Below, one piece after another: positions 61,625 to 64,000 of a stretch of 64,000 nucleotides of DNA. The stretch's first letter is position 1. Each line of letters begins with the position of its first letter. The stretch covers positions 28,501 through 92,500 of the forward strand of contig CAJNDS010002794.1 of the NCBI GenBank assembly GCA_905221605.1, in the 5' to 3' direction. This DNA is from Symbiodinium natans. Lineage: Eukaryota > Sar > Dinophyceae > Suessiales > Symbiodiniaceae. The notes beneath the pieces were generated by a model. The model did no database searches. It saw only the letters and a list, made by a program, of their open reading frames with translations, and was not told where the DNA came from. The position numbers and the translations under genes are program-made.

Positions 61625-62050
61625 CAAATGTAGCAGATGCCACAGGTCCTCAGGTCTTTGTTGCAGCACATACCACCGTGGGTTTTGTTTTGGTTAGTTT
61701 TGTCAGGCGTCCCAGGCTCAGCAGATGCCGCAGGTCCGGTCTGTGGGATCAGTTCCTATAGCAGCACAGACCGTCGTTGGTCTTGTGCCAGGCGTCCCAG
61801 GTTCAGCAGATGCCGCAGGTTCTCATCAGGTCAGGTCCCTATTGCAGCACAAGCCACTGTGGGGCTTGTGCCAGGCGTCCCAGGTCCAGCAAATGCCACA
61901 GGTCCTCAGGTCCTTATTGCAGCATGGACCACAGTGGGTCTATTGCCAGACGTCCCAGGTTCAACAGAGTGCAGCACAAACCCCGTGGGTCTTGTGCCGG
62001 GCGTTCCAGGTTCAGTATATGTCACCGGTTCTCAGGTCCCTATGTAGTCC
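61625..62050 (+). repeat. tandem repeat, about 75-bp unit
   Basis: Six or so copies with CAGGCGTCCCAGGTTCAGCA, GATGCCGCAGGTCCTCAGGT and TTGCAGCACA...GTGGG. Long plus-strand frames here are repeat translation. Confidence 0.9.
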
Positions 62051-62054
62051 AAAT

Positions 62055-62690
62055 CACCGGGCACTTGTGCCTGGCGGCCCAAGCCCCAGGTGTGTACTGT
62101 GGAGGTTGGGATGCACCCGGGCAGTTCCCCTCTTGCGGAGCGGTGAAGGAATAAAAAGAGTTGCAGAACCAAAAGCAGGTTGGCCTGCAACTACAAAAAA
62201 CCAGGTGAGGAGTCATGAGTTGTGATGATGGCCATGACAAGTGTACTCTCATTAGGTAAATCAACCGGCACGAAGGGGGCCCTTTGTGCATATGGTTCTT
62301 TCATCAGGGTTATTCTGGCCCCCGTTGTACGGAGTACCGGAATTGCCAAGAGGGGGGGGGGGAATCCCAAAACCTGCAGTCACGCTGGGGGGCCCAAATC
62401 CTTGCCAGTTTGTGCAAGCGTGCCGGGCTAGCTGAGGTGTAGTGTTAAATATCCTTTAGTAGCATTCCCATCTACTCAAAATGCTTCCTCACATCCACTT
62501 GCCAATCATGCGCCTAGCGCTGCGGGGCTCCGCGAAGGCGTCTTGTTGATGAGCCTGGCGGGCTCGTCTGTGTGCAGCTCTGTGCGTGGTGGCAGTAGTT
62601 GGGTGTGTAGGTCTTCGCATTTAGGGTTTAGGTTTGCTGCTTAGGTTTCTGGTCTGCCCCTCATTCTTGTGACAGTGCTAGTCGCAGCAT
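62055..62690. other. no convincing gene
   Basis: Unique sequence. A stretch at 62225-62330 is open on plus (TSVLSLGKSTGTKGALCAYG) but short. A trace of TTTAGGG is at 62620. Confidence 0.4.
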
Positions 62691-62711
62691 AGGGCGGAGG
62701 CCGTGTCAGTA

Positions 62712-62890
62712 CTTACCCGGAAAGCACGAACCTGAAGCCTTTGGGCCTACGAGACCTGGGAGCAGCACGCAGATAAATCGCAAACCTAAAGCCTATGGGC
62801 TCTCCGGACCAGGGAGCAGCAGGAAGAGAGATCTCGAGCCTGAAGCTTATTGACCTGCGGGACCTGCGAGCAAGGCGGAGAGATATCACA
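62712..62890. repeat. tandem repeat, about 56-bp unit
   Basis: Three diverged copies of CGAACCTGAAGCCTTTGGGC then GACCTGGGAGCAGCA. Confidence 0.8.
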
Positions 62891-62898
62891 AGGCCAAG

Positions 62899-63780
62899 CC
62901 ATGGACGCCGCATCTATTGACAGGCATCTTGAGCACTTTGCCTGCAGTTTCACTGCCCGGCCAGGAGGGCGCCCGCCCTCCTGCGCTGTGGCAAGCAGAA
63001 GCAGTGGGTAGACCTCTCAAACTGATGCCGCAAGGTTTTCAGAAGGCCCAGAAATGATTAGGCCTCTCAAACTGCTGTCCCAACAGTTGCCTGAAGGCCC
63101 AGAAGTGATTAGGCTTCTCAAACTGCTGCCTCAACCTTTCCTGGAGGGCTCAGAGTGACTAGGCCTCTCAAATTGCTGCCTAAACTTCTCCGGAAGGCCC
63201 AGCAGTAAGTAGGCCTCTCAAGCTGCTGCCTAAAACTTCTCCAGAAGGCCCAGAAGTGATTAAGCCCCGCAAACTGCCCATTCTGTGACAGGTTTGCAGT
63301 CGCAAAAATCGGCCGCTGCGCGGGGCAGTTGAGGGACCACAGTATCTGTTTCTGGATGCCAAGCAATGGACGCCGCATCTATTGACAGGCATCTTGGGCA
63401 CCTTGCCTGCCGTCTCACTGCCCGGCCAGGAGGGCGCCCGCCCTCCTGCGCTGTGGCACGCAAAAGCAGTGGTAGACCTCTCAAACTGATGCCTCAAGGT
63501 TTTCAGAAGGCCCAGAAATGATTAGGCCTCTCAAACAGCTGTCCCAACAGTTGCCTGAAGGCCCAGAAGTGATTAGGCTTCTCAAACTGCTGCCTCAACC
63601 TTTCCTGGAGGGCTCAGAGTGATTAGGCCTCTCAAACTGCTGCCTAAACTTCTCCGGGAGGCCCAGCAGTAAGTAGGCCTCTCAAACTGCTGCCTAAAAC
63701 TTCTCCAGAAGGCCCAGAAGTGATTAAGCCTGCAAACGGCTGCCGGAACTTTCGCCAGAAGGCCCAGAAGGGATGTGAGG
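62899..63780. repeat. nested tandem array, 48-bp and 467-bp units
   Basis: A 48-bp unit (TTAGGCCTCTCAAACTGCTG then CCTAAACTTCTCCAGAAGGC CCAGAAG) is repeated six to seven times. The whole block with its GGACGCCGCATCTATTGACA leader is duplicated at 62899 and 63366. A CGGCCGCTGCGCGGGGC motif follows each block (63310, 63897). Confidence 0.9.
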
Positions 63781-64000
63781 AACTGCTGCTTCGACCTATT
63801 CCAGCAGGTCCAGAAGTGACTAGGCCTAGCACTTAGCTGTGGGTCCCGCATCAGGTGTAGTCACGGGGTAAACCGGCTTAAATTGCTCTCAAAATCGGCC
63901 GCTGCGCGGGGCTCCGAGTTCTAAGGCCCCTTGACTCTCACACTTGACGCGCGGTTGGCTGCAGACCGTTAAGCAACCTTGTGGGCCTTAAACTGCACCA

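Noticed and set aside
61332-62225. Plus-strand repeat proteins
   Set aside because: Translation of the 60-bp and 75-bp tandem arrays; three overlapping frames are equally open.

Overview
The window looks like nuclear DNA of a dinoflagellate, probably of the Symbiodiniaceae type. Four signals point there: dense TTTAGGG-type telomere-like tracts, GC-rich coding sequence, dinoflagellate-style retrotransposons on both strands, and a dinoflagellate spliced-leader relic (CCATTTTGGCTCAAG) inside one retrotransposon. I saw no rRNA, tRNA or CRISPR array. All calls come from reading the sequence; nothing was searched against a database.

Region 1 (about 1-28.7 kb) is a mosaic of short interstitial TTTAGGG/CCCTAAA tracts in both orientations. 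Between them lie 50-200 bp islands that read as exons, often with GT/AG-like borders. Most islands at 9-20 kb read on the minus strand. The largest exon (14.1-17.0 kb) encodes a glutamine-rich repeat followed by a long coiled coil. Smaller islands include a PDZ-like exon (19.5 kb) and a possible SPRY start (25.5 kb). Other islands read on the plus strand (0.75, 4.1-4.4, 6.2, 20.7, 21.1, 21.9 kb). Two families of small foldback elements are scattered among the tracts.

Region 2 (28.7-49.5 kb) is mobile-element territory. It holds a 25-bp minisatellite, a large foldback element (29.95-30.49 kb), and a decayed minus-strand LINE (about 30.5-38.9 kb) with zinc fingers, an APE endonuclease, a reverse transcriptase and, unusually, a USP-type deubiquitinase-like domain at its C terminus. 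A small alpha/beta-hydrolase-like ORF and a Rep-like (HUH) ORF follow. Next is an apparently intact DIRS-like tyrosine-recombinase retrotransposon (40.516-49.026 kb) with perfect 145-bp inverted terminal repeats. Its minus-strand order is small ORF, tyrosine recombinase, gag, then an in-frame TGA and pol. Pol combines a 2OG-Fe(II) dioxygenase-like domain, a C5-methyltransferase-like domain, RT and RNase H. A 0.4-kb deletion derivative with its own perfect 75-bp inverted repeats abuts the right end.

Region 3 (49.5-64 kb) has GC-rich tandem arrays (50.3-51.2 and 52.1-53.1 kb), a plus-strand Ty1/copia-type element (53.1-61.0 kb: gag, protease, integrase, RT, RNase H, a C-terminal extension and a downstream membrane ORF), and then more tandem arrays (61.4-62.05, 62.7-62.9, 62.9-63.75 kb). 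I found no LTR pair by eye.

The most notable system is the DIRS-like element. It carries two DNA-modification-like domains, and comparison with its neighbouring derivative shows the exact base where a spliced leader was joined and then written back into DNA. The USP domain in the LINE is the second.
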